This document shows, one piece after another, positions 32,229 to 44,514 of a stretch of DNA of 64,000 bases. The stretch comes from Lineus longissimus (lineage: Eukaryota; Nemertea; Pilidiophora; Heteronemertea; Lineidae). Position 1 is the first letter of the stretch. Every line of letters begins with the position of its first letter. The position numbers and the translations under genes were made by a program. Location: positions 16,941,501-17,005,500 of the forward strand of contig NC_088308.1 in NCBI RefSeq assembly GCF_910592395.1, written 5' to 3'. The notes beneath the pieces were generated by a model, which made no database searches, was not told the origin of the DNA, and saw only the letters and a program-made list of their open reading frames with translations.

Positions 32229-33100
32229 CTTGAACTAGAGCAAGGACTGGCGTAGCGAAAGAAAAACCGTCCCGTTTGGAATGAATATTGTATTAAATGA
32301 TCAAACGGTCTTTCGTTGCATGATAGCGCACCTGTCTTATGGTGGAACATGTATATGAATATCAGACAGGTTGCGTGCACGACTTATCATGATTTGCGAT
32401 GACTGTACAACAAAATGACTCATAATAATGACCCAGTTAGACGCTTTACTATCACATGTATATACCTATGTTGTGGTGGTTGTTCGTAGTTGTGACAACG
32501 CCGGCAACATAGGCCTACGTGTATATAAAGTTCATCTATATACAACAGCCAGCCTGTCTTGACATTGAGTTACACCGGCGTGCTTTATTTATCATTATAC
32601 TAGACAGCATGGAGTTCCATCTGTTGTGTTGACTATTATTGCAAATAAAGCATGACCTTGTCTCGTCGTTGGAGACTCTGTTTCTGACAGTGTATATGTT
32701 AGGAGCTATCAACCGATTTGCGGTATCGATTGATCGCGCAGCGCCATCTATGGATCTGTCGTTTGTGCAAGCATCGATCGATGGGTCAGCGCGATCTATC
32801 GATGGGTTGTATAATGGATACTGGGATTGGACAGGAGTGCGTGATGAGGGCCGTGCGTGGGTCTGCATGCGGGATGTGCTCGAGGGGCGGAGTAGGGGGT
32901 TGGGCGGAGCTCCTTTGATTAAAGTGATACCCAAGGCCAGGAAGACCCATCACTTGAAATTCCCTTTTCTTCACCCAGTGTCTGAAGTGAGCATCCACTT
33001 TCACGTTGACATCGAGGAGATATATATAATTTAGATGAATTGAGATGAATATAATCTATATAATTTCAACGTCGCAACACACTTTACGATACAACTTCGA
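32229..33100. other. Upstream region of the oxidase gene with ATCGAT repeats
   Basis: No gene recognised. At 32722-32815 a unit of about 48 bp built on ATCGAT and cagcgc..atctatggat occurs twice, giving a Ser-Ile-Asp periodicity in the minus-strand ORF there; this is a repeat, not a protein. A GC-rich stretch with ggggcggag-type boxes follows at 32880-32915. A promoter for the oxidase probably lies here, but no TATA or initiator stands out. Confidence 0.4.
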
Positions 33101-33119
33101 GTGAGCATCATTTCATGCA

Positions 33120-33366
33120 TTTCTTTTGATGACAATAAATTCAGTCTTATATGTAGAATATTTTCAATTTATCTTTATAACGTCTCTCTCTGGTCATTAT
33201 ATGCGACACGTGCACAAAGAAAATGTTCGTTTTCAATATCACAAAGACAGATACGGTTCTGCAGAGCTATTCCCCGATATCGTCCTATTTCAATACTAAT
33301 TGGAAAAGAACCGTTTCGTAATCGAGCGCCAATTGATATACTTGGGGGATGGTTGTCTCGAGACAA
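33120..33366 (-). mobile_element. Fragment of a non-LTR retrotransposon (C-terminal Cys region), decayed
   Basis: The minus-strand ORF has the order IEIGRYRGIALQNRICLCD then IENEHFLCARVAYNDQRETL. This matches the region after reverse transcriptase in many animal LINEs (ETGRxxxxPxxxRxCxxC ... xEDExHFLxxCxxYxxxRxxL). Upstream and downstream frames are broken by stops, and there is no reverse transcriptase core. The likely inserted direction is minus. Confidence 0.55.
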
Positions 33367-33439
33367 ACAGACTAGTATTCATGATCAGGAAGACAAGGAG
33401 CATCCATCAAGTACGTACGCACTGATGGGGGGTCAATGA

Positions 33440-36400
33440 AAAACCGTACACTATGCGTACGGGGGAGGAGGAATATAGTCTTGTGTACGTACGTAACATA
33501 AACCATTTTCTGAACAAATCAGAAAATGCTCAAATGATAGATTACCGTAATAATCAAGGGAATCATACTGGTTTTTCACACGAGGCCGGAACTTGACTGT
33601 TTTGATGTCACCCCACTACGAGGTTTATAGCGGTTTCCCAACGTGTGTGCCAGGTCAGCGTTATCCGCAGTCCGCCGCCGATCCGACTGTGGCGCCGCAG
33701 GAAGGAAAAATAGGCAACAGTGGTCTCTAGGCTTACGCTGGTTCAGGGGGAGGGGTTTGAGGCAATGCGTAAAAGGGCATACAGGGGGAGGTGGTCTAAA
33801 ATCGGCATTTTCGTGCGTACGTACTTAATTGATGCTCCCCTAGAGTATTCCAGTGAACCGGATTGGAGAATGTAAAGACCAACTGAGCAGTCAAAATGGT
33901 CATATTGCTAAATGTTGTTGAGGACAACATCCACCCAACACTGTGTCTGGTCAGAATAAGACAGAATGCGCTACAATTTTACAGGCTGTATACCACAAAT
34001 TTGTTTATTCTTAGCCAAATATTACAATGTTCTCGTTCAAAACTTTGTACAAATGTTGTGATATTGTACAGAGAAACAATGCTGAATGCACAAACATGCT
34101 ACGATTTTCATTTCACTCTCATTCTCATCCAAGAGGAGAGCTCCAGTTAAGTCTTCACAGGGAATTGGCCCTTAAAGCAATCAACTAACCTTAACTGGAA
34201 CACCAATCTTTCCAAATTGTTCTCAGCACAGCATGTCATTTGAGAAAAAGACTGTGAGAGACTGGGTCCCAGTTTCATGTATGAGCAACAATCCACAGGA
34301 TCAAAACTACTGAAGGCATCTTGATCCAATTCCAGTGACACAGGTTAATCTGAAGAAAGTCTAGAATCATACATGTCTGTACAGCATATTCCAAAAGTAA
34401 TGCTCAACGAGCAAAACTGTGCATCTATTTATACTCAATAATAAAGACCATGATGAACCAATATACAATGAAATTTTTAAATATATTATGATGAACTAAA
34501 ACAGTCAACCACAGGTTTATTCCAGTAAAGACTGCCCTGTATGGTTAGCTTTTTAAATCCTACACCTAAACTTAGTTTTGTTATAAATCTTTTTTTCAAA
34601 ATACAACTCATGCAGATATGATGTCATACACAAGAGTCATCTTCGGGGAGAAACACCAACCAGACAGGTTTGAGATTAACACTCCAGTGCCAGCAGAATG
34701 ACATTTAGGTTACCTGCAGTTGGTATCGCTTAGACACAATCCCTTAGAAAGTTGCTCGTGAAAATGATGCAAAGAAACACTGGAATAATTTATCCATGAC
34801 CTCAAGATCAAAGACCTGCCTTGGAATCAGAAAGTGGGGTTTGGGGCTTGGAAAGGGCACTCTGTATTATCAACTGGCCCGAAATGGCAGTATCTGTTCT
34901 CCTTGGTATCAACCGAATGTTCCTGGATCAGGCTGGGGAGTGAATGTTAAGCACTTTGTTTGAGACAGTACAGTATAAAGCGCTATACAAGAACTTACAT
35001 TCCATTGACATCGAAACCTAGGGGACACAGACACCTTTGCAAAGCACTATGAGCAGAACTTGCGATCATGGTTGGTGCAACTCCAAAAGAGCCAGCAATG
35101 ATTTCATTAACAACTTACCGGTATTCTAGCTTCACTTGGTAAATTCCGCCTTTTACAAGAAGGTTGGAGGGGGCATATTTCATAAAAATACACATTCTCT
35201 CCATAATATGTTTACTATTTACAAATAATGTAACAATGTCTGACACTGACACTTATCATTCAATGTGAAAAGATATATTTCCCAAGTAAAGAAAGACAAC
35301 CGAGCAAAAAGAGTTATATTCAGTTTTTTTCTTCCATTCTTTTGCAAGATTACGTGTTTTGATTCAACCATTCTTTACTTGAGAAAACGACCTTAACATG
35401 GCATCAACCTAATGTCTGATGAGTGGGTAAACCCTTTTATTCAGTGACATTTTGATAATTTTTATTGTCCTCATAAGGTATTGTAATTTGCAGTTAAATA
35501 ACTAGGTTATACAGGTATTACATGTAATATCAGACTTCACTGAACTGGTATTATCAAAATCCTGTGTAGACGCTATTTAGCCCGTTGAAGAGTGCCTGCA
35601 CAAAGGTCTGAATTCCATGTTATAAGGCCGACTTTAATCAGACGCACGAAAACAAGCTAAAAATATGTCTACACAGTATTTCAAAACCAATCAAGTGTAC
35701 CCTGTGTACAAAAACAACCGTCATGTACAGAGTAAATGGTGTTGTCACAGAATATTCAAACGTTAACCACACAATTTTTTTTTTCTTAAAAACAATGAGA
35801 TAATGATTATTAAACCTCTTCCAAATCAAAACAGACAACACTACAAAGTTCACCATTAGAAAAAACTAAAATGCATAAGAAACGAAAACGAAATAAGGGA
35901 AACTAGGCATCGGCGTTGAACTCCAATGGTCTAAGCCTACAGATTCAAAAATAAAATTTAAGTATGGGAAATGATGATTACAAGATGCTGGGTCATGCCT
36001 TTTAATTACATCCATTTTACAACACCCCATAATGTGTACTGTAGCCTCAATTCAGTTCTATTCAGAACAAATAACGGGTCTTCAGAATTATTTCCCCAAA
36101 AGGAATGGGTTGCCAAGATTCTTCGGCCAATCTGGCATGAAATTAAAAGGCATGTGGGTTGCCATGGTAGCACCTCAAGAACACCACGGGGCCGCACCTT
36201 AAAATATGTCTCCACCCTAAAAGAAATCTCTCGAGCGCTTCGATATGGAAAGTTGTTTGGACCTGCCACTGAAAGATTGGCTTCAAGAAAAACATTCAAA
36301 TCTGAAAAAAGACGAAAATATTAAGTTGTCTAGCGACATTTTGAAATCAAGGACAGGCATGACATGGTTGCCTTTTAAAAAGGAACATGAAAGCATGCAA

Positions 36401-38344
36401 TGAAGTACAACCACTATACTATGATCTAGAAAAAATTCCGCTGCATTTAGGTTACCCTTCTTGAAACCTTGACCCTTGAGAATTGTCACAGTGATGGCTC
36501 ATTATATATTGCTCCTCGCCAAAAGAACAACAAAACACTTAGCACTTATGTTCGAACAACATCAAGTCAATTAGAATGCCAAGGCTGCCGTTACTACCAA
36601 AGTGACCTTAACAACCAACCGCATCACTTTTAAGACACTACAGTATGCGCATTATCAGTTTTAAAAGTATTCAAAACTCTGAACTGCCTCCTCAAAGTCA
36701 TGGCAAAAAGTTAATCGGGGAATAAAATTCCCTAATGTTTTACTAATGGCTCATGGACTCTGTCCAACATGGCAAAAACTTCCCAAATGTTATTGCATCT
36801 GGCTGATGGACTCTCTGAACACTCAGGACTCAAAGACCTGCTGAACACCAATCTGATTTGATACACTTTCATTTCCAAGAGATCCGACATGTAACGAACC
36901 AAGAATGTATGGTATTTGAAATGAAGAGGAAAAAAACGGGAAAAACTATTGAAGCTGAAATGTTATCCACCACAAACAAAATATCCGTTGCAGAAGAGCA
37001 CGATCAAAGAAAATTGAGACAACTTCTCATTCAAGAACTCTACTGATAAAAAAATCACACCCCTGCCCTCCCCTTACTGTTTCATCAACATATTGTCACC
37101 AACTTACATCACAAAATATTCGTATGATAGTCAACTTGGACGCCACAACTATTTTGATCTTATTCACTGAACTGAATCGAAACCATTTTTCCATCCTTTT
37201 ATTTTGACTATTTTGACAGGTACATCATCGGTAGTCACACCAAAATGAAGCCCACACTAATTTTAACCATTGATATAAAATCCTTAACACAACTTGGACC
37301 CTTTTCTCAAAATTACAACAAAGTCAGTAGGCCCACATCACACAATTCCATAACATGTCCCCCCAGTCTTCAGAATGTTTGAAAGGAGAATTTCTTCGTG
37401 ACGACGATCTTATCATGCATGCTGAACAAAAAAACCTTTAACCAAAATAATAGTTTTTTGTTTTACAAATATACATTGTAACTCTATATCAAGTTGTAAC
37501 CAACGAACCGTACAAGTCTTAAAACCAAATTGAAGACCATGATGAAAGATAAGAATCTGTCCATTTTTTATATTTCATTAGACTACAATCTTCATTCAGT
37601 TTTACAAACAGGTCAAGTTTTTGACAGGATACAAGCAAAAAAAAATACTAGAAAAGGCATCAAGCTCAATCAGGAAATATGTGTTCATGGCTTGAGATTC
37701 TCTGCTCGTACAGTCAAATTAAGGTTTACAATGGAAATGATGTAAGTGTAGCAATCAATTAGGCCGAGAACAGAGGACTTTTCGGTTTACAATAAAACAA
37801 TGGAAATGTAGCTCAATCGATCAGTTAAGGCCAAAAATAGAGGCTTTTTCTAGTTGTACATGTAGGCAATCCCTTGGCATTTCCTGACAACAATGCACAT
37901 GAAAGTCACTGTATTGTAGTCGTAGCTACATCTATCCACTGCCACCAGGAGGTCTCACAATGATCATAATCAAAGATCTCCAATGTGACTCTCCCGACTG
38001 CAGACATGGAAACTGCTTTAGTCAACCAAGCAAAAATCTACATGTACATGTAACTTTGGAATGTCAAAAAGTGTGCCACGGATTTTAAAGGGAACGAAGC
38101 ATTAGAACCTCAAGGTAATCAGAGTGGCCTCAAGGTAATCTGAGTAAGTATTTGGGAGCTGAGGGAAGGGGTCTAGTCCATCATGTCCAAAATGAAGGTT
38201 GTGCCAAGGAAGTCCAGAGGAAGACAAAGAGTGCTAAATGAGGACTGGTGTTGCCCCTCTGTTCTGGCAGCTCCATTTTCAGCATGACTACATCACCAGC
38301 ATCCTGTCCATTTCGACAATTTCCTAAGTGCTGCTGGTTTCTCT
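33440..38344. other. AT-rich non-coding stretch; may include the long 3' UTR of the KDEL receptor
   Basis: No exon recognised on either strand. From about 33.85 kb up to the KDEL receptor stop codon the sequence is AT-rich and free of splice-bounded ORFs, as expected for a long 3' UTR read from the minus strand; minus-strand AATAAA candidates occur (for example near 34517, 35436 and 37197) and none is decisive. A short direct duplication (cctcaaggtaatc twice) lies at 38110-38145. Confidence 0.35.
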
Positions 38345-40846
38345 TTATGCTGGTAAACTCAGTTTCTTGCCCTTCAACACTGAAATTGTAAGCAAAGAAT
38401 ACATGTATAACTAATAGACAGTAGAACCTCTCTATTGAGGACACCTTCGGGACTGACAAGTGCTGTCCTTAATAGAAAGGTGTCCCGATTAGAGGTCGAA
38501 TTGAGTGGAAACAACCAATTTTGGACTAAAACGAGTGTCCCTAATAGAGAGGTTGTCCTTAATAGAGAGGTGTCTGCTAAGGGAGGTTCCACTGTACCTT
38601 TGGGTACTTTGTTATAAGACGTAAATGCTGAATAGGTTTATGTGATGTAGCTGGTAAGATCTGGATGGAACCGAAACGGATTCAAATTCAAGAAAATGGC
38701 AATTTTAAGCTTTTTTACAGATAGATCCACAGCAAAGGTTACTTCAATTTGGGAATTCTACATATTATAAGAAATTAAACTAAACAGCTTGACTAACCTT
38801 TCGTAATATACAAATAGAAGAAATCGCAGTAGAGAATGGTCTGCACACAGCCAGCCACAATTGCGATAAGATCATAAAAGCCTTCGAAGTAATAGCGGTA
38901 GACCCAGTTGAGGATATAGAGACCTCTGTATGATCCCAGGGCAAATAGGTAGTGACTTGTTATTGTTTCCGCTTCGCCGGTTTTGCTGACCATGAACAGC
39001 TGTGGCAGGATGGCAACAGATTCTAAATAGATGGAGAATGTCCACAGGATCTGCAAAGAGACAAAATTATCGTATTGTAAGAAAATAATTTTAAATTGTG
39101 TTTAGGCAACTCCTTCAAGCACTTGCTTTGTCCACTTGGACTGGATTGGTTCTTTTGCCAGTAGCAAGGCAGATTTGCTATGTAAAATGTTCTTTTACAA
39201 CTTGTTTAAACTAAGGAGGAGGCAACTGACTCTTGGGAATTGCCAACTGAAAAGAACTCTATTCTTGAAAGTCTCAATTTTCAAACTGAAAATTACCCGT
39301 AGGGGATGACAGCACTCCAAATTCACACAACCACTTTTTAAGTAGTTTCGGACTTAAGTTAATGATAGAGGCCCTCACACCAGGTGGAGGAAGCCACTGA
39401 AGGCCAAAACAAACAAGCAGCAAACAAAAGACCACATGGTCGCACACCACATGATCTTTTGTTCGTTGTGCCTAGATATTTAGGTGTGTTTGGGCCCCCA
39501 ATGACTTCCTCCACCTGGTGTAGAAGGGTCTATACTATTACCACGGCAACCATCCCAAATGTAAAAATTGTTGATTGGTAAAATAACAAATATCACTGAA
39601 AAATGACACACAAGTTAAAACTCACCTCAAGTGGACTGAAGTCATGATTGACGAGCAGAGCTAAGCCTCCGACAGGAACGATGAGGAACTCCATCCTAAA
39701 CGTATCGTGGTTACTGTCATAAGTGGCCTTGAACTTCATGTAAATAAGGTAAACTGTTGCAATGGATGCTGCGATGAAGATCACCTTCATGCATGTGTTG
39801 TAGACAGATATAAAACTCGTGAACAGATCCAGGTACCGCGACGAGAAGACGATCGCAAACATTATTTGACTTTTGCCAGAAATACCTGAAAAAAAACAAA
39901 ACATTTACTTACTTTGACCATATTCAATAGACACCCTGCGAAGATAAATTTCGGCCATTTTGAAACAACCCTTTTCACCGCTTTTGTCACAATGTCAGGC
40001 AACGTTTGTTTACCATGGCATAAAAGTAAAAATATACAAGCAATTTACTTCAAGTTGTCCATGCCTTTCAACGTTCATGACATTTTGAATGCTTTTGATG
40101 ATTATTAGATTTAAAGGGGGACTATAGGCAGGAGAAGAGGGGCTAATTTGGCCATCTTTAGCTAATTTACAGAGAAAGGCCCCTGGGTCATATCAGACTC
40201 AGCACTTATAATATATTCCTCGTACAAGCGTGAATCATTTCAACCTACTGTGAGATGTGAGAGACCCCTATTGGCGACTTCGTGTAACTTTATCTTGCCT
40301 GCCAAGCTGCTGCCTATTATTGTCCCTTTAAAACATGACTTTTATGTCATGGTAAACTTACGCTGCCTGTGAAAAGGGTCTTATCAAAGTGGCCGAAATT
40401 TATTTTCGCATACAAAACGGTCTGTAGCATGGGACATGGTATTGGTAGGCCTATGTTTGGTAGGCCTAGTTTAAAATTGTAGAAAAAAGACTGGGCGGGG
40501 AAACAAACTTAGCAACAATTAAATATCCTATCTTACTACATAGATATTGGGTTACTAATGATGCACGCATTACTAAACAAACTAAATGGATGGAATTGAA
40601 CAGATGACGTGGAAGCTGGGTGACGATACGTGGATGCGTACATGATGCACGTATACTGTACATCAATGTACACAATCATGACAAACATTTTGCCGGCAAT
40701 GTTTACAACAGACCATGGGCGATTAAAACATATTTACGACACGAATGTTTCTTACCTGCGCATGATCGTGTTTTCCATATTTTCATGAGCAATATGAATA
40801 TTGCTAAAAGATGAGAAAGATCGCCTACAAGCCGAAAAATATTCAT
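38345..40846 (-). CDS. KDELR: ER lumen protein-retaining receptor (KDEL receptor), 212 aa, complete
   Basis: Four minus-strand exons join in phase to 639 bp: 40846-40756, 39885-39626, 39050-38798, 38379-38345 (TAA). The product starts [13 protein letters not shown] and has the family landmarks [109 protein letters not shown] and [11 protein letters not shown], ending [11 protein letters not shown]. Length equals the usual 212 residues. It is the seven-helix membrane receptor that binds escaped ER proteins with C-terminal K/HDEL in the Golgi and returns them by COPI vesicles. The last coding exon is only 35 bp, and its cytosolic KxK-type tail mediates retrieval. Almost certain. Confidence 0.98.
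38419..38594. mobile_element. MITE with CAGTAGAACCTC-type ends in last KDEL receptor intron
   Basis: The ends cagtagaacctctctattga and its near complement (ctaagggaggttccactg) form imperfect terminal inverted repeats of about 25 bp around a 176-bp element. Internal copies of gtccttaatagagaggt reinforce the structure. The CAGTRGAACCTC termini resemble Tc1/mariner-pogo type elements; a TA follows the 3' end. Confidence 0.65.
39377..39521. mobile_element. Small MITE in KDEL receptor intron 2
   Basis: Terminal inverted repeats of 23 bp (39377-39399, 39499-39521; core accaggtggaggaag) flank about 100 bp, within which a second inverted repeat (aacaaaagaccacatg / catgatcttttgtt) nests. No coding capacity. 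Confidence 0.7.
40111..40331 (-). mobile_element. TTAA-flanked MITE, copy A (intron 1 of KDEL receptor)
   Basis: Starts ttaaaggg-gactataggcag and ends ctgcctattattgtcccttt-aa. It is the reverse-oriented relative of the copies at 46847-47056 and 48936-49181; shared internal words include gatgtgagagacccctattgg and aactttatcttgcctgcc. TTAA at both ends suggests a piggyBac- or Kolobok-like target. Confidence 0.8.
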
Positions 40847-40883
40847 TTTGATCGTCAGTACGTGTGGACAGTGTACACGTTCC

Positions 40884-40931
40884 AATATGGCCGCTGTGGA
40901 CGTGGCGCCCGGTGCATTCTGGGAATTAAAG
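40884..40931 (-). promoter_or_regulatory. Candidate KDEL receptor promoter: YY1-like and ZNF143/Staf-like motifs
   Basis: On the minus strand, 40-85 bp upstream of the start codon, the sequence reads ctttaattcccagaatgcac (like the Staf/ZNF143 core TTCCCAGAATGC) and then agcggccatattgga (YY1-like GCGGCCAT). Both motifs are typical of TATA-less housekeeping promoters. Motifs are seen; activity is inferred. Confidence 0.45.
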
Positions 40932-43900
40932 TGCGTACTGGGTTGAGATCTCTTGCTTTCCACGTTTCCTCGCCAATCATCTAATTATTCTCATGACAGG
41001 GCCTTTACTTGATAATCATTGATTCTCAGCAGGCCAGGGGCTATTGCCCATTCCCGCATGTTTTAGGAGAAATGTCCTTGATCATTGATATATATATATA
41101 TGGCAAATAGGGGTACGGGTTGAATCCGGCCCGTAAAGCTCGTTATAACTATATTTCTGACTATTTCAATATTTTGTGACTCCTAGGGCAAATGGATGCC
41201 CCATGCCCCTTGCCCCCCCCCCCCCCCCACCTACGCCCCTAAGAAAGATTTATTACAAAAGAATTCTGCATGGGGCCATGTCAACCAGCTCCCAGGGGGG
41301 TAATGGCGGAACGTCCAGTGAGAAATGAGAGACCGTCTGGCTCTCGATAGATTGACCCCTAGGCCCTACCCGTCAATAATTGGGAAAGGCCAGAAATCAT
41401 GTGAAGGGCGACAGCTAGCAAAAACACATTAACTTGGGCTCCCATTGAATGGTTTATCCTTATCTCTCAGATGATCACATTCACTTGAGTTCACATCGAA
41501 TGGTTTATCACCAGTATGAATCCATATCCCTCAGATGATCACATTCACTTATCGCCAGTATATGAATCCTGGTCAACAGAAGCCCAAGGCTGCTGGGCCC
41601 CCCCCCCCCCCCCCAGGACCCCACAAATCCTACAGGGGTCATCCTTTTTTTAAATAGGCCCACGTGCGTATTCGTATTTCCCGCGTTAAGAACTTAAAAG
41701 AACTCCGACATCCCTCGATGTGTATATCGAGGATGTAACAAATCGCAACCAGAACACCGCGAGTTTCAAAATGGCTGACAAATTATTTTAATGTGAAAAA
41801 ACTTCCTAAAATTGAGTGATATCTCCTATATATCTGGCGGATTTAGAACACCAACGTCATATATTGTTTTCTTGGATCGAGTGGAATATAAGAAGGTCAA
41901 ATCCACATGCAATTACTCTTCTGTACTTGCGCACAGAGGTAATTTCTTGGAGGAAATGTCTGGCCTCTAACCGTACCGATTTTTTCGTTGGGCACCGGTG
42001 GCGCCACCTTCATGAAATGTTACCATTTGTTCCTCCTGTATTTGTTTCTTATGTATTACTGTCATGCCCCAGTGCTTGTAAATCTCTAACTATTGACGTG
42101 CAAGATACAGTGCCATGCCTTCTGGCTTTATTCCAGAAAAACCAACTGTGCAGGACTTGGACTTGTCTTAAATAGTATAATAAATTATATATAGTAGCCT
42201 GGGCCTGGTCTGGTGGTTTGTCGTTACGACACTCCGGACGCAGTGCCATGGACCGGCCTCATCTCATCCAATAACTTGAATAGGATGACGAAATAGACTG
42301 CCCCGGGAGTCTAGACTTGGTTGGATCATGGAGGTCAATACCTCCATGGTTGGATCTGCACCCTCTCTCCCCATGCCATGGTAGTTGGTACTATGGGACT
42401 AAAAACAGTGCTCGAGCATTTGAGCAAAGAAAAGATCTTGGCTGTTGGTGCCCCCTGGTCAGCCAGGGGCAGCAGACAGTGGTGGATCTAGGCGGGGGCG
42501 TGGGGGGCCTATGCCCCTCCCCCCTATTTTTTGCAGAACAATGATTTTTTTTGAGACTTCCAAAACATACTTACTTTGCCTTGCTAGAAAGAAAATATTC
42601 CATCGAACATGGAGGCAGAAATGATCTTGAGATGCAAGGAAAACGCATTTCAGAGCTTCTAGTTTTCAAATTTTCCTGGGGAGGGCCCCCACACACCGTG
42701 ACACCCCGTTCGATCACACTTTGCGCCTATGGCACTTCCAATGTTCAGGATTCACCTTCACTTACGCCTCCCCTTTTAAAAAAGTTTGGATCCGCCCCTA
42801 GTAGAGCCCGATACTAATGATGGAGCTGGAGAGGGCTACAGTGGGTATTGCTCTCCCTCACAGAACCATATTTCATGACCGCCAGACCCCGTTAGCGAAA
42901 GTTGAGCAAAATAGGTGGAATGCCTCTCAGCTGGATGTTTATAATAGGTCAGATAAGCTGATTGATTGCACTCCAAGGCCTTCCTCCTAGACATCTGCTA
43001 TTGCACTACAGACACCACCTGCTGTGTTAGGTTTACCGGTCTTACTGGGTTCATTACACTTGGTGCAATATGGGTATGTGGATTAGATCGAATGCACTCA
43101 ATGTGTTGCTGAATTCGTGCCATGAATTGTTATATAATGTTATATAATGATGAGTCATGGATTGGTCAAGGAACAGTTGCTTCAATGATTGTGATGCAGA
43201 GAAGCAGTGTATGCTTCTGCATTGGTTTCTATCTGATGTCCATGAAATTTTCGTTCAAAGTCACTCTACAAACCCTTGGCAGATTTGAAGCAATATTCCT
43301 GTTTGTCACTGTTACAATACACCTTGGGATTTCACCCCAGACTGACCATAAAATTCCTAGGCCAAGGTCTGCATGGTCTGTGTGTTAACAGAACAGGTAA
43401 AGATGAAACAGCATGCTTCATGCTAAACTGGACATTGCAGGATAGGCAGTATATCCACACCTGATGCATTGCAATTTTTTTAGCTTAAGTTGAAATTGGA
43501 CGGATAGTTCTGACCTGGCTACAGGGAGTCTGTGTCAGTAAGTAGGCCACGCAATAGCATACATTATATAGGTCGCAGGGATGTGTACTATTTTCAAGTT
43601 AGGTCAAGATAGAGGCAAGGCTCCTCTCCTAAGAGTAAGGGTGGGGGTGGTCAAATTCAGATGGATAACAGTGAGCCCAGGGTAATCTAGTTGTACCCCA
43701 TTCTGTCCCACCGCTTTGCACACGATCGCTCTTCGCAGGGCGGAACAATATATTGTTTAAAGCCTTCAAGGCCCCTACATCATTATTGTTTACAGGCCTA
43801 ACTTAAAAAGCAAGGTACATGTTTTAACCAGTCTGATGAAAAACTATGAAAAAAAAAAATGTTTTTTTCACATAGGCCTACTATAAACAAACAGTCCGAA

Positions 43901-44481
43901 AAAGCAGTTACATCCTGCACCATGATCAACTACAATATTGCAATATAGAAACAAGCATCCGACAGGACCAATCAGGTCTTCATCTGAAGCATTGCCATTA
44001 GGCCTACATTGAGTACACTCTGATTTTGTCAGATGGTGTGCCACTTACAGGCAGGAGTAACGATAACAAATTCTGTAACACCTGCTGTGGTAGGTCAGCC
44101 AGACATGCCATAGGAGATTAGGCTAGATTGCGCTAATCTCTGATCACGCCTGATTACCCTAATAACAACATCATCGGGCAATTCAAAGAGAAACTCCAAC
44201 CTCACGGCCTCAAGGCATTTGCCTTTGCAGCCTGAGGTTCGCTTTTTAACCTTCGCTAACGGGATCTGGCTGTAATGTGATCCTGTTACCATAACCATGG
44301 TTGCCAACTTGTTATTGCACAAAAAGTGTTTTAGCTTCGTGTAGCATTAAAAAAATCATTACTGTTAAACTATCTGTTCCTGTGTTCCCAAGTTTAGTGA
44401 TGTCACTGTCAGCACTGCTTGCTTAAGATGTGATTGACAGTGAGCCTGTTGCTGGCTAAACTACCATCAATTCTTCCAGTT
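40932..44481. other. Intergenic region between KDEL receptor and POLG2
   Basis: No gene recognised. Holds an (AT)n tract at about 41088-41101, C-tracts near 41213-41229 and 41600-41614, a 22-bp near-palindrome catggaggtc..gacctccatg-like at 42327-42348, and the MITE at 42477-42800. A 120-codon plus-strand ORF at 41816-42175 has no recognised motif. Confidence 0.45.
42477..42800. mobile_element. MITE with (C)AGTGG(T/C)GGATC-type ends
   Basis: Left end agtggtggatctaggcgggg and right end tttggatccgccccta are imperfect inverted repeats (core GGATC..GGCGGGG). This end type recurs in animal genomes as a short non-autonomous DNA element. The ORF inside is not meaningful. Confidence 0.55.
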
Positions 44482-44514
44482 ATGTACTGGTATTCTATTT
44501 TACAGGTTGTAGCC

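Noticed and set aside
32536..32934. Minus-strand ORF with Ser-Ile-Asp repeats
   Set aside because: The periodicity comes from the ATCGAT DNA repeat; there is no splice support or family motif.
41816..42175. Plus-strand ORF of 119 codons
   Set aside because: No splice-bounded exon, no domain motif, and odd composition rich in Leu, His and Trp; treated as chance.
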